Below, piece by piece: positions 55,083 to 64,000 of a stretch of DNA of 64,000 nt (positions are counted from its first letter, which is position 1; each line of letters begins with the position of its first letter). Below the pieces are notes generated by a model, which had not been told where the DNA came from, ran no database searches, and was given only the letters and a program-made list of their open reading frames with translations. This DNA comes from Comamonadaceae bacterium (GTDB lineage Bacteria; Pseudomonadota; Gammaproteobacteria; Burkholderiales; Burkholderiaceae_C), in assembly GCA_027484105.1 (NCBI GenBank), contig JAIXUG010000002.1, positions 186,001-250,000 of the forward strand, given 5' to 3'. Both the position numbers and the translations under genes were made by a program.

Positions 55083-55156
55083 CTGAGCATGGGCTGGGGC
55101 CGGGCACCTCATGAGGGGGTACCCAAAATCGGTGCACGGCCCCAGCCCATGTTCAG
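55083..55156 (+). repeat. hairpin repeat copy 1 (20-bp arms, 32-bp core 55104..55135)
   Basis: arms CTGAGCATGGGCTGGGGCCG / CGGCCCCAGCCCATGTTCAG; core GCACCTCATGAGGGGGTACCCAAAATCGGTGC. Confidence 0.85.
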
Positions 55157-55242
55157 CTCACAGGTTGATCGCAGGACCCTCAAAGGGCATTTCGAAAACT
55201 GTGACTTATCCAAGGACCCCATTTACCTTCGCCCCCTGAAAG

Positions 55243-55270
55243 CACAAAGCCCGCATCAGCGGGCTTTGTG
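55243..55270. terminator. rho-independent-type hairpin downstream of sodB
   Basis: CACAAAGCCCGC-ATCA-GCGGGCTTTGTG. Confidence 0.75.
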
Positions 55271-55288
55271 ACTTGAGGCTTGGCTCGA

Positions 55289-55870
55289 TCAGCCGAAGTT
55301 CTTCTCAGCGAAGGACCAGTTCACCAGCTTGTCGAGGAAAGTCTCCACGAACTTGGGGCGCATGTTGCGGTAGTCGATGTAGTAGGCGTGCTCCCACACG
55401 TCCACAGTCAACAGGGCGGTGTCGCCAGTGGTCAGGGGGGTGCCAGCGGCGCCCATGTTGACGATGTCCACCGAGCCGTCGGCTTTCTTGACCAGCCATG
55501 TCCAGCCGGAGCCGAAGTTGCCCACGGCGCTCTTGACGAAGGCTTCCTTGAAAGCGGCGTAGCTGCCGAACTTGGCGTTGATGGCCGCGGCCAGGGCGCC
55601 TGTGGGCTCGCCACCGCCGTTGGGCTTCATGCAGTTCCAGAAGAAGGTGTGGTTCCAGATTTGGGCGGAGTTGTTGTAGATGCCGCCGCTGGATTTCTTG
55701 ATGATCTCTTCGAGGCTCATGTTCTCGAATTCAGTGCCTTTTTGCAGGTTGTTCAGGTTCACGACGTAAGCGTTGTGGTGCTTGCCGTGGTGAAACTCCA
55801 GAGTCTCCTGGCTGTAGTGAGGGGCCAAAGCGTCGATCGCGTAAGGCAGTGCGGGCAAGGTGTGTTCCAT
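55289..55870 (-). CDS. sodB: superoxide dismutase (Fe)
   Basis: [62 protein letters not shown]. Confidence 0.96.
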   Translation of the reverse strand: MEHTLPALPYAIDALAPHYSQETLEFHHGKHHNAYVVNLNNLQKGTEFENMSLEEIIKKSSGGIYNNSAQIWNHTFFWNCMKPNGGGEPTGALAAAINAKFGSYAAFKEAFVKSAVGNFGSGWTWLVKKADGSVDIVNMGAAGTPLTTGDTALLTVDVWEHAYYIDYRNMRPKFVETFLDKLVNWSFAEKNFG

Positions 55871-56023
55871 GAGGGGTCCTTTTGTTGTTACAGATTGAAA
55901 AACGACTTCTCCATTTTAGGGGAGCGCAATGCCCCTTACCGTCTTCAGGGTCACTGCAGAGCCTTGCGAGGATGGTGATCTGAAAGACATCGCCTTGGCC
56001 AGGTGGACCCAATGACCCACAGC

Positions 56024-56095
56024 CGTTGTGGGCCGGGGCCTGGGCACCGATTTTGGGTACTCCCTCATGAGGTGCACAGGCCCCGTCCCACGACG
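56024..56095 (-). repeat. hairpin repeat copy 2, inverted relative to copy 1 (core 56044..56075)
   Basis: minus-strand core GCACCTCATGAGGGAGTACCCAAAATCGGTGC, 31/32 identical to copy 1; 19-bp outer arms. Confidence 0.85.
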
Positions 56096-56116
56096 TCTGA
56101 CATGTTCAACAAAAAC

Positions 56117-57472
56117 TCAAGGGGCCACGGTCAGCTGCACATCCCCATCTGCCAAAGTCGCTCGAACCGCTTGGCCCGGTTGAAACTGCGCGGCGTGGGT
56201 CAAAGCCTGCCCGTTGTCGTCGCTCAGCCAGGCATAACCACGCTCCAGCACCCGGTGTGGGTCCACCGAAGACAAGCGCAAAGCAGCGCGCTCCAGTCGC
56301 TGCGCGCGTTGCGGCACCTGCTGAGCCCGGTTGAAACCCAAACGGTCATTCAGGCGCTCCAACTTGTGACCGCTGTCCCTCAACTCGCTTTGTGCACCGG
56401 CTTGTAAACGGTGCGCCAGTTGATCCAGCCATTGCCGGTGCTGGCCCAGCACAGCTTGCGGTCGGCTCAAACGGACAGCTACGGCTGTCAGACGCTGGGC
56501 TTGGCGGTCTTGCTGACGCGCCAGCCCCACGCCCCAGCGTGCGGCCACATGGTCCAGCCGCTGGGCCTGACGGTCTTGCTGGCGCAACAGCCCCCGCTTC
56601 AGCCGGTGCTCCAACACGCTCAAGGCCTCCAAGTCCACCCCTCGATCGTGCGCGGCCATCTCGGCCGCTGCCGTGGGCGTTGGAGCGCGCACATCGGCCA
56701 CAAAATCGGCGATGGTGAAGTCGGTCTCGTGACCCACGCCGCAAATGAGCGGCACGGGACTTTGGGCAATCGCACGGGCCAAGTTTTCGTCGTTGAAGGA
56801 CCACAGATCTTCCAAGGAGCCACCACCGCGCACCAAGAGGATCACGTCCACAGGCGGGCTCAGAGGGTTGTCCTCGGCGGTGAAGGCGTACAGGCTTTGC
56901 AGAGACTGTGCCAACATGGCAGCTGCCCCCGCCCCTTGCACCAGGGCCGGGACCATCACGACCGGAATGTGCGGCACGCGCCGCTGCAAGGCGGTGACCA
57001 CATCGTGCCAAGCGGCTGCACCCAGCGACGTGACCACCCCTATGGCACGGGGCCGGGCTGGCAATTCACGCTTGAGCGCAGGATCAAACAAGCCTTCAGA
57101 CTCCAATTTGGCCTTGAGCCGCAAGAATTGCTCAAACAGCGCACCCTGCCCCGCCCGACTCATGGACTCGACCACCAACTGCAAGTCGCCCCGGGCCTCG
57201 TAAACCCCTAAGCGGCCCCGCACCTCGACCAGTTCACCATCTCGGGGCGAAAAATCCAGCAGAGTGGCCGCCCGTCGAAACATGGCACAACGGATCTGCC
57301 CTGTGTCGTCCTTGATCGAAAAATAACAATGCCCACTGGCTGGGCGCGAGAAGCCAGAAATCTCGCCGCGTACCGCGACAGGATTGAACTGTGCATCCAA
57401 ACTGTCAGCCACAGCGCGGCACAGCGCAGAAACTGACCACACCGAGGCCGTCAAATCGAGATTTTCAGTCAT
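56117..57472 (-). CDS. xseA: exodeoxyribonuclease VII large subunit
   Basis: VRGEISGFSRPASGHCYFSIKDDTGQIRCAMFR; LVRGGGSLEDLWSFNDENLARAI. Confidence 0.96.
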   Translation of the reverse strand: MTENLDLTASVWSVSALCRAVADSLDAQFNPVAVRGEISGFSRPASGHCYFSIKDDTGQIRCAMFRRAATLLDFSPRDGELVEVRGRLGVYEARGDLQLVVESMSRAGQGALFEQFLRLKAKLESEGLFDPALKRELPARPRAIGVVTSLGAAAWHDVVTALQRRVPHIPVVMVPALVQGAGAAAMLAQSLQSLYAFTAEDNPLSPPVDVILLVRGGGSLEDLWSFNDENLARAIAQSPVPLICGVGHETDFTIADFVADVRAPTPTAAAEMAAHDRGVDLEALSVLEHRLKRGLLRQQDRQAQRLDHVAARWGVGLARQQDRQAQRLTAVAVRLSRPQAVLGQHRQWLDQLAHRLQAGAQSELRDSGHKLERLNDRLGFNRAQQVPQRAQRLERAALRLSSVDPHRVLERGYAWLSDDNGQALTHAAQFQPGQAVRATLADGDVQLTVAP

Positions 57473-57712
57473 GGAGTACCGGATGGATGGGTGTTTCGAG
57501 AAGGTTCATGGCGGTCATCGGCCCCCTGCCTTGCTCAGTACTCCACAAGCCAAGGCCTTGGCTTCGACCATCAAGCCGCCGTGAACACATGGCAGGCCAC
57601 CCGTGTAAGTACATGATTTTATTGAATATTTTATTTTTCAAGGTATAAATATATGAAGGAAGTTAAAAACTTGGGTATTCATAAGCAGCTCGATGGCAAA
57701 GTTCTTCACAAA

Positions 57713-57721
57713 GTTATCCAC
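57713..57721 (+). promoter_or_regulatory. exact consensus DnaA-box 9-mer TTATCCACA
   Basis: direct reading in AT-rich xseA-lpxK intergenic region. Confidence 0.4.
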
Positions 57722-57893
57722 AGCCAGCCATGACCAAGACAGCATCCGCAGCTGAAATCGCCGTGCAAGCCAAGCTTGATCGATAATCAAGCCGCCAAAC
57801 GCCTGCCAATCCTCCCAAAATGACTTTGACAATGCCCTTGCTCTCCAGTGGATTCTCCCATTTTGTGGGTGGGCGTGCGCCAGCCTTGGGTGA

Positions 57894-58883
57894 TTGATGG
57901 GCCACTTCTTACACCACCATCTGCCGCGCATTTGGGCATCGCGCAAGGCCATCGCCTGGCTGCTGACCCCCTTTTCCATCCTTTACGGGATCGCCTTGTT
58001 GGTGCGTCGTCAGTCCTACCAATGGGGCTTGAAAAAGAGACACCGATTGCACGTCCCCGTGGTGGTGGTGGGCAACGTGGTGGCGGGTGGCGCTGGCAAA
58101 ACACCTGTGACCCTGGCCATCGTGGCCCACCTCCAAGCCCAAGGCTGGCATCCCGGGGTGATTTCCCGCGGCCATGGCCGTCGGACCCACGACACGCGCC
58201 CGGTTGACAACGACAGTCATCCGGCTGATGTGGGCGATGAACCCCTGCTGATACGCCAAAAAACCCATGTGCCCGTTTGGGTGGCTCGACTGCGCGCCGA
58301 TGCCGGAATGGGCTTGCTCCAGGCCCACCCAGAGACGGACATCCTGGTTTGTGACGATGGTTTACAACACTGGGCTTTGGCGCGCGATGTCGACATTTGC
58401 GTCATGGACGATCGCGGCATCGGCAATGGCTGGTTATTGCCCGCAGGCCCTTTGCGCGAACCCTGGCCCAAACCGGTGGATTTTTTGCTGCACACTGGGG
58501 CCAATCAGATCCCAGGAGGGTTTCAGGCCCATCGACAGTTGGCCGACTGGGCCGTCGATGGTCAAGGACGTCGTGTGGCCTTGAACAGCCTGTTGGATCA
58601 ACCCGTGGACGCATTGGCCGGCTTGGCAAGGCCTGAAGGATTTTTTCGACTTCTACGGGACAAAGGCTTGAATCTCCATGAAACCCTCGCCCTGCCTGAC
58701 CACTTTGACTTTGAGGCCTGGACCCGCCGTGCTTTGACCAGACCCCTGCTTTGCACTGAAAAAGATGCTGTCAAATTGTGGCGACACCAAGCACAGGCCT
58801 TGTCCGTGCCTCTGGTGCTGCAAATTGAGCCTGATTTTTGGTCCGCATTGGACCAGCGACTGTTGTCTCTCAAGCCGCGCTGA
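57894..58883 (+). CDS. lpxK: tetraacyldisaccharide 4'-kinase
   Basis: [44 protein letters not shown]. Confidence 0.95.
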   Translation: MMGHFLHHHLPRIWASRKAIAWLLTPFSILYGIALLVRRQSYQWGLKKRHRLHVPVVVVGNVVAGGAGKTPVTLAIVAHLQAQGWHPGVISRGHGRRTHDTRPVDNDSHPADVGDEPLLIRQKTHVPVWVARLRADAGMGLLQAHPETDILVCDDGLQHWALARDVDICVMDDRGIGNGWLLPAGPLREPWPKPVDFLLHTGANQIPGGFQAHRQLADWAVDGQGRRVALNSLLDQPVDALAGLARPEGFFRLLRDKGLNLHETLALPDHFDFEAWTRRALTRPLLCTEKDAVKLWRHQAQALSVPLVLQIEPDFWSALDQRLLSLKPR

Positions 58884-58906
58884 CGCCAGCCCGTTATCAT
58901 CGCGGC

Positions 58907-59113
58907 ATGGACATCAAATTGCTTGAATTGCTGGTTTGCCCAGTCACCAAGGGGCCTCTCAATTTTGACCGCGAGCGCCTTGAATTGCTTTCCCGAAGCG
59001 CTCGGCTGGCTTATCCGGTTCGACAAGGCATTCCCATCTTGCTGGAAAACGAAGCCCGCACGCTGAGTGACGAGGAAATTGAAAAACTGGCAGCCCAACG
59101 CCCCCCGCTCTAA
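58907..59113 (+). CDS. Trm112 family protein
   Basis: [51 protein letters not shown]. Confidence 0.95.
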   Translation: MDIKLLELLVCPVTKGPLNFDRERLELLSRSARLAYPVRQGIPILLENEARTLSDEEIEKLAAQRPPL

Positions 59114-59122
59114 GGGCCGAGC

Positions 59123-59926
59123 ATGACGAATACCTCTGCAACCCAGGGATTCACAGTGGTCATACCGGCACGCATGGACTCGAGCCGCTTGCCCAACAAA
59201 CCACTGGCCGACATCGATGGCTTGCCCATGGTGGTACGGGTGGCGCAACGCGCTCTGCAATCTCAAGCCCGACAAGTGGTGGTCGCGGCCGACGACACAC
59301 AGATCGTGCAAGCCTGCCAGAGTCATGGTATTTCGGCCCTGTTGACCCGCAAAGACCATGTCAGCGGAAGTGACCGCTTGGCTGAAGCTTGCCAAATGTT
59401 GCGTCTGCCTGCCGATGCGGTGGTGGTGAATGTGCAAGGTGATGAACCTTTGATACCGCCCGCTTTGATCGATGATGTGGCCAAAGTGCTCATCGAGCGG
59501 CCTGAAGCCAGCATGAGCACCGCTGCCCATGCCATTGACTCTTTGCAAGATTTCGTGAACCCGAATGTGGTGAAACTGGTCATGGACGCCCGCCAAATGG
59601 CCCTGTATTTCAGCCGTGCGCCCATCCCTTGGTGGCGAGATGGCCAGTTGTCGGGCTCATTTCAGACTTTGCCCAACCCTGCCCCCTGGCGCCACATCGG
59701 CATTTATGGTTACCGGGCCGGTTTTTTATCGGATTTCCCTCGCTTGCCTGCCTCGCCACTCGAAACGATGGAGTCACTTGAACAGCTCCGTGCCTTGTGG
59801 CATGGCCACCGGATCGCTGTTCACATCACCCCACAGGTCCCGGGACCGGGCGTGGACACCCCTGAAGATTTGGCCCGTGTTCGCCAACTGATCGCACAAG
59901 AACGACAGGCAGCCAAAGCAACGTAA
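59123..59926 (+). CDS. kdsB: 3-deoxy-manno-octulosonate cytidylyltransferase
   Basis: [32 protein letters not shown]. Confidence 0.96.
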   Translation: MTNTSATQGFTVVIPARMDSSRLPNKPLADIDGLPMVVRVAQRALQSQARQVVVAADDTQIVQACQSHGISALLTRKDHVSGSDRLAEACQMLRLPADAVVVNVQGDEPLIPPALIDDVAKVLIERPEASMSTAAHAIDSLQDFVNPNVVKLVMDARQMALYFSRAPIPWWRDGQLSGSFQTLPNPAPWRHIGIYGYRAGFLSDFPRLPASPLETMESLEQLRALWHGHRIAVHITPQVPGPGVDTPEDLARVRQLIAQERQAAKAT

Positions 59927-60679
<753 letters not shown>

Positions 60680-60721
60680 ACCCAGCAGCACTGTAAAGGT
60701 GAGACCCACCTCCCTGACCCG

Positions 60722-60747
60722 ACAAAGCCCCGTTCAGGGGCTTTGTT
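60722..60747 (+). terminator. rho-independent terminator after adk
   Basis: ACAAAGCCCC-GTTCA-GGGGCTTTGT. Confidence 0.75.
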
Positions 60748-60849
60748 GTTGGTGGGCGCCCCAGCAGCGCCAGCACCGTTGACCTGGGGTGCAAGCACAT
60801 TCAGTGAAAAAGCTTGCACAAAATCAAAAGCTGGTTAAAAATACAGTCA

Positions 60850-60865
60850 CTGGATGGATAAACAG
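60850..60865. promoter_or_regulatory. LexA (SOS) box CTG-N10-CAG
   Basis: CTGGATGGATAAACAG upstream of lexA. Confidence 0.7.
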
Positions 60866-60886
60866 CCACCCTCACGAAGGAAACAC

Positions 60887-61558
60887 ATGACTGACAGCCC
60901 CAAACTGACCGCAAGGCAACAGGAAATCCTGGAACTCATCCAGAACACCATCGCCAGCACTGGCGCGCCCCCCACGCGTGCCGAAATCGCGAACATCCTG
61001 GGTTTCAAATCAGCCAATGCCGCAGAAGAGCACCTCAAAGCCTTGGCCAGAAAAGGGGCCATTGAATTGGTCAGTGGCACCTCCCGTGGCATACGCCTCA
61101 AAGGCAACCACCGAAGCACTCAACGCGCATCCGCCGATCTTTTCACCATGAGTCTTCCAGGTTTGGGGCAGTTGTGCTTGCCACTGATTGGCCGGGTAGC
61201 CGCTGGGTCACCGATCCTGGCCCAGGAACATGTCGACCGCAGCTACCAGGTCGAAAGCAGCCTGTTTTCGACTCAACCCGACTACTTGCTCAGGGTTCGG
61301 GGCATGTCCATGCGCGATGCCGGCATCATGGATGGCGACCTGTTGGCGGTCAAATCCACCAAGGAAGTGCGCAATGGACAAATCGTTGTGGCCAGACTGG
61401 GCGAAGAAGTGACCGTCAAACGCCTGAACAAAACAGCCTCAGGCATCGAACTTTTACCTGAAAACCCGGACTACCCGACCATCAAAGTCCACCCGGACGA
61501 GCCCTTTGACATTGAGGGCTTGGCGGTCGGATTGATCCGAAACAGCACGCTGATGTAA
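60887..61558 (+). CDS. lexA: LexA repressor
   Basis: [55 protein letters not shown]; Ala-Gly cleavage site [10 protein letters not shown] dyad region [16 protein letters not shown]. Confidence 0.97.
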   Translation: MTDSPKLTARQQEILELIQNTIASTGAPPTRAEIANILGFKSANAAEEHLKALARKGAIELVSGTSRGIRLKGNHRSTQRASADLFTMSLPGLGQLCLPLIGRVAAGSPILAQEHVDRSYQVESSLFSTQPDYLLRVRGMSMRDAGIMDGDLLAVKSTKEVRNGQIVVARLGEEVTVKRLNKTASGIELLPENPDYPTIKVHPDEPFDIEGLAVGLIRNSTLM

Positions 61559-61668
61559 GCCTTTGCGACATGCACTCAGGTGGCGGGCGCTGTCAACAGC
61601 CCTGAGCGCAATGTCATTCAATACCAATCCTGCCTGTGTCCAACCTCCATGCTTTTGAAAGGTTTCAC

Positions 61669-61980
61669 ATGGGAATCGCACTCCTGACCCTCTCGGGTCT
61701 CTTCAAACACCTGCCGGGTTTTGTCCCCTCCAAATCGGCCTTGCCCACACGCGCATTTGACCGCCCCTTCCCCATTCGGGCCAGTCGACCCTCGGCCTGC
61801 ACAATCGCTGCTGTCAAGCCCATGCCCAAGAACACCCAGCGGCTGAAGGTGCTGAGGGTTCACGAATACGGCGATGCACCGCAAACCGCCGGAAGGATGG
61901 TGATCTCGGGTCGCATGTCTGACGTCTGCGCCGAATTGGACCGACTGGCAGCGATGGAAATGAGCCGCTTGCCAAATTGA
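61669..61980 (+). CDS. hypothetical protein downstream of lexA
   Basis: ORF with GRMVISGRMSDVCAELDRLAAME C-terminus; start uncertain (61636 or 61669). Confidence 0.55.
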   Translation: MGIALLTLSGLFKHLPGFVPSKSALPTRAFDRPFPIRASRPSACTIAAVKPMPKNTQRLKVLRVHEYGDAPQTAGRMVISGRMSDVCAELDRLAAMEMSRLPN

Positions 61981-62058
61981 CCTCCGGTGGAGAACACCCC
62001 ACGAAAAGGTGGAGCTGGCCCGCCAGATATCGGCTCCTGACAAGGCACAATGTCGGGC

Positions 62059-63066
62059 ATGAACATTGTGATCCTTGACGACTACCAAGATGTCGTCCGC
62101 AAACTCGACTGTGCGTCCAAACTCGAGAACTACCCAGCCAAGGTTTACACCAACACGGTCAAAGGCATCGGGCAGCTGTCTGTCCGACTCAAAGATGCCG
62201 ATGTGATCGTGTTGATTCGTGAACGCACTGTGGTGACCAGAGCCTTGATCGAAAAACTGCCACGCCTCAAATTGATCGCCCAAACGGGGCGCGTGGGTGG
62301 TCACATCGACCTGGCGGCTTGTTCGGAACGTGGCGTGGCCGTTGCAGAAGGCGTGGGCTCTCCCGTCGCACCGGCTGAACTGACTTGGGCCTTGATCATG
62401 GCCGCAGCCCGGCGCCTGCCGCACTACATCAGCAACCTCAAACACGGCGCTTGGCAGCAATCGGGGCTGAAATCCGGGGGCATGCCCACCAATTTTGGTT
62501 TGGGGACTGTCTTGAAGGGGAAAACCCTCGGTGTATGGGGTTACGGAAAAATTGGGCAAATGGTTGCGGGGTATGGTCGCGCTTTTGGCATGAACGTGCA
62601 AATTTGGGGCAGCGATGAATCCCGCATCCGCGCCGTGCAGGATGGTTTGGCCGCCGCGCCCAGCCGCGAGTCATTTTTTGAAAATGCCGATGTGCTGTCT
62701 TTGCACTTGCGCTTGAACGATGTGACCACCGGCATCGTGACCGGTGATGACTTGGGCAGAATGAAGCCCACGGCCTTGTTGGTCAACACATCGCGTGCAG
62801 AATTGATCGAGCCCAACGCCTTGATTGGTGCCCTGAATCGGGGGCGTCCCGGCATGGCCGCCATCGATGTTTTCGAATCCGAGCCGATCTTGCAGGGATC
62901 GGCGCTATTGCGGCTGGAAAACTGCATCTGCACGCCCCACATTGGCTATGTTGAAAAAGACAGCTACGAACTCTACTTTGGCACCGCTTTCGACAACGTC
63001 GTGAACTACATCAAAGGGACACCGACCAACATCGTCAATCCTGGCGCGCTGCAAGTGCGTCGCTAA
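62059..63066 (+). CDS. D-2-hydroxyacid dehydrogenase family protein
   Basis: NIVILDDYQDVVRKLDCASKL; GKTLGVWGYGKIGQMVAGYGRAFGMNVQIWG. Confidence 0.92.
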   Translation: MNIVILDDYQDVVRKLDCASKLENYPAKVYTNTVKGIGQLSVRLKDADVIVLIRERTVVTRALIEKLPRLKLIAQTGRVGGHIDLAACSERGVAVAEGVGSPVAPAELTWALIMAAARRLPHYISNLKHGAWQQSGLKSGGMPTNFGLGTVLKGKTLGVWGYGKIGQMVAGYGRAFGMNVQIWGSDESRIRAVQDGLAAAPSRESFFENADVLSLHLRLNDVTTGIVTGDDLGRMKPTALLVNTSRAELIEPNALIGALNRGRPGMAAIDVFESEPILQGSALLRLENCICTPHIGYVEKDSYELYFGTAFDNVVNYIKGTPTNIVNPGALQVRR

Positions 63067-63168
63067 ACGCCCACCGGCTTGGGACCGCCACTGATTTCGG
63101 GTTGCACTGCCTTCAACAAGGGCTCAAGCCATTGAAACTTCAAATTCCTATTGCCTGACTCACAGATC

Positions 63169-64000
63169 ATGACCCTCGCATTTTCCAAAGTCGCCATCAT
63201 TGGCGCCGGCGCCATGGGCCGGGGCATCGCCCAAATTGCCACACAAGCGGGCAGCCAGGTGTGGCTGTACGACACCCAAGCCGAAGCCATCGCCAAAGCC
63301 CGTAACGCTGTATTCCAACAATGGGACAAGCTGCAGGAAAAAGGCCGCCTGTCTCCCGAAACCGTGGCCGACTACAAAACCCGTTTGCTCAGCGCCGCCA
63401 GCATGCAAGACCTGGCCGAATGCGAATTGGTGGTGGAGGCCATCGTCGAGAAAATCGACATCAAGAAAAGCCTGTTCACCGAACTCGAAAAAGTGCTCGC
63501 CCCCACGGCTGTCCTGGTGACCAACACCTCGTCACTCTCGGTCACCGCCATTGCAGCGGCCTTGCAGCGCCCCAGCCAGTTTGCGGGCTACCACTTCTTC
63601 AACCCCGTGCCCTTGATGAAGGTGGTCGAAGTGATCGCCGGTCTCAAGACCGACCAGGCCGTCTGCGAACGCTTGTCCGAGTTTGCCCGCCAGATGGGCC
63701 ACACACCGGTGCAAGCGCAAGACACGCCGGGCTTCATCGTCAACCACGCTGGGCGTGGTTACAGCACCGAAGCACTGCGCATCGTGAGCGAAGGCATTGC
63801 GGATTTCGCGACCATTGACCGCATCCTGCGCGATCAGGTGGGGTTCAAGCTTGGCCCCTTCGAATTGTTTGACCTGACGGCCCTGGATGTTTCCCACCAT
63901 GTGATCGAAGCGATTTATCACCAGTACTACGAAGAACCCCGCTACCGCCCCAACGTCATCACCGCCCAGCGTTTGGCGGGTGGCGTGGTGGGCAAAAAAG
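63169..64000 (+). CDS. 3-hydroxyacyl-CoA dehydrogenase (PaaH-like), truncated by window end
   Basis: KVAIIGAGAMGRGIAQIATQAGSQVWLYDTQ; GYHFFNPVPLMKVVEVI; open frame to window end. Confidence 0.93.
   Translation, partial: MTLAFSKVAIIGAGAMGRGIAQIATQAGSQVWLYDTQAEAIAKARNAVFQQWDKLQEKGRLSPETVADYKTRLLSAASMQDLAECELVVEAIVEKIDIKKSLFTELEKVLAPTAVLVTNTSSLSVTAIAAALQRPSQFAGYHFFNPVPLMKVVEVIAGLKTDQAVCERLSEFARQMGHTPVQAQDTPGFIVNHAGRGYSTEALRIVSEGIADFATIDRILRDQVGFKLGPFELFDLTALDVSHHVIEAIYHQYYEEPRYRPNVITAQRLAGGVVGKK

Noticed and set aside
57713-57721. Chromosome replication origin
   Set aside because: Only one exact DnaA box seen and no dnaA/dnaN/rpmH/gid genes nearby; reported only as a DnaA-box-containing island.
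57638-57979. 113-aa minus ORF over the AT-rich island and lpxK start
   Set aside because: Overlaps the lpxK 5' end, no RBS or family evident; treated as non-coding for now.

Overview
This 64 kb window looks like a contiguous stretch of a GC-rich betaproteobacterial chromosome. A Burkholderiales/Comamonadaceae-type origin is inferred from gene content and order, not from a database search. It is mostly core genome: tolA-like, dnaE, gluQRS, trmB, alaS, scoAB, ppiD, hupB, pgsA, uvrC, earP, efp, dapA, bamC, roxA-like, slyD-like, dut, coaBC, pyrG, kdsA, eno, ftsB, hslO, sodB, xseA, lpxK, kdsB, adk and lexA, plus five tRNA genes (Gly-CCC, Cys, Gly-GCC, His, Val). I saw no CRISPR array, transposase, prophage or classical defence system. 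The best non-textbook signals are: (1) two copies of a ~73-bp hairpin element in inverted orientation on either side of sodB, sharing a 32-bp core and showing apparent compensatory stem changes; (2) perfect inverted repeats in promoter regions (LysR/pirin, GntR/aminotransferase, PAS-LuxR/scoAB, hupB, adk) and a LexA box at lexA; (3) an AT-rich xseA-lpxK intergenic island with an exact DnaA box and two tiny overlapping ORFs; (4) several hypothetical proteins with unusual features (Ala/Pro-rich lipoprotein, Asn-rich secreted protein, P-loop protein with a Cys-rich tail). The EarP/EF-P pair, with Arg32 in EF-P, is a known system recognisable here. Start codons were adjusted from the ORF track where the N-terminus suggested it. 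Everything was read by eye; no searches were run.
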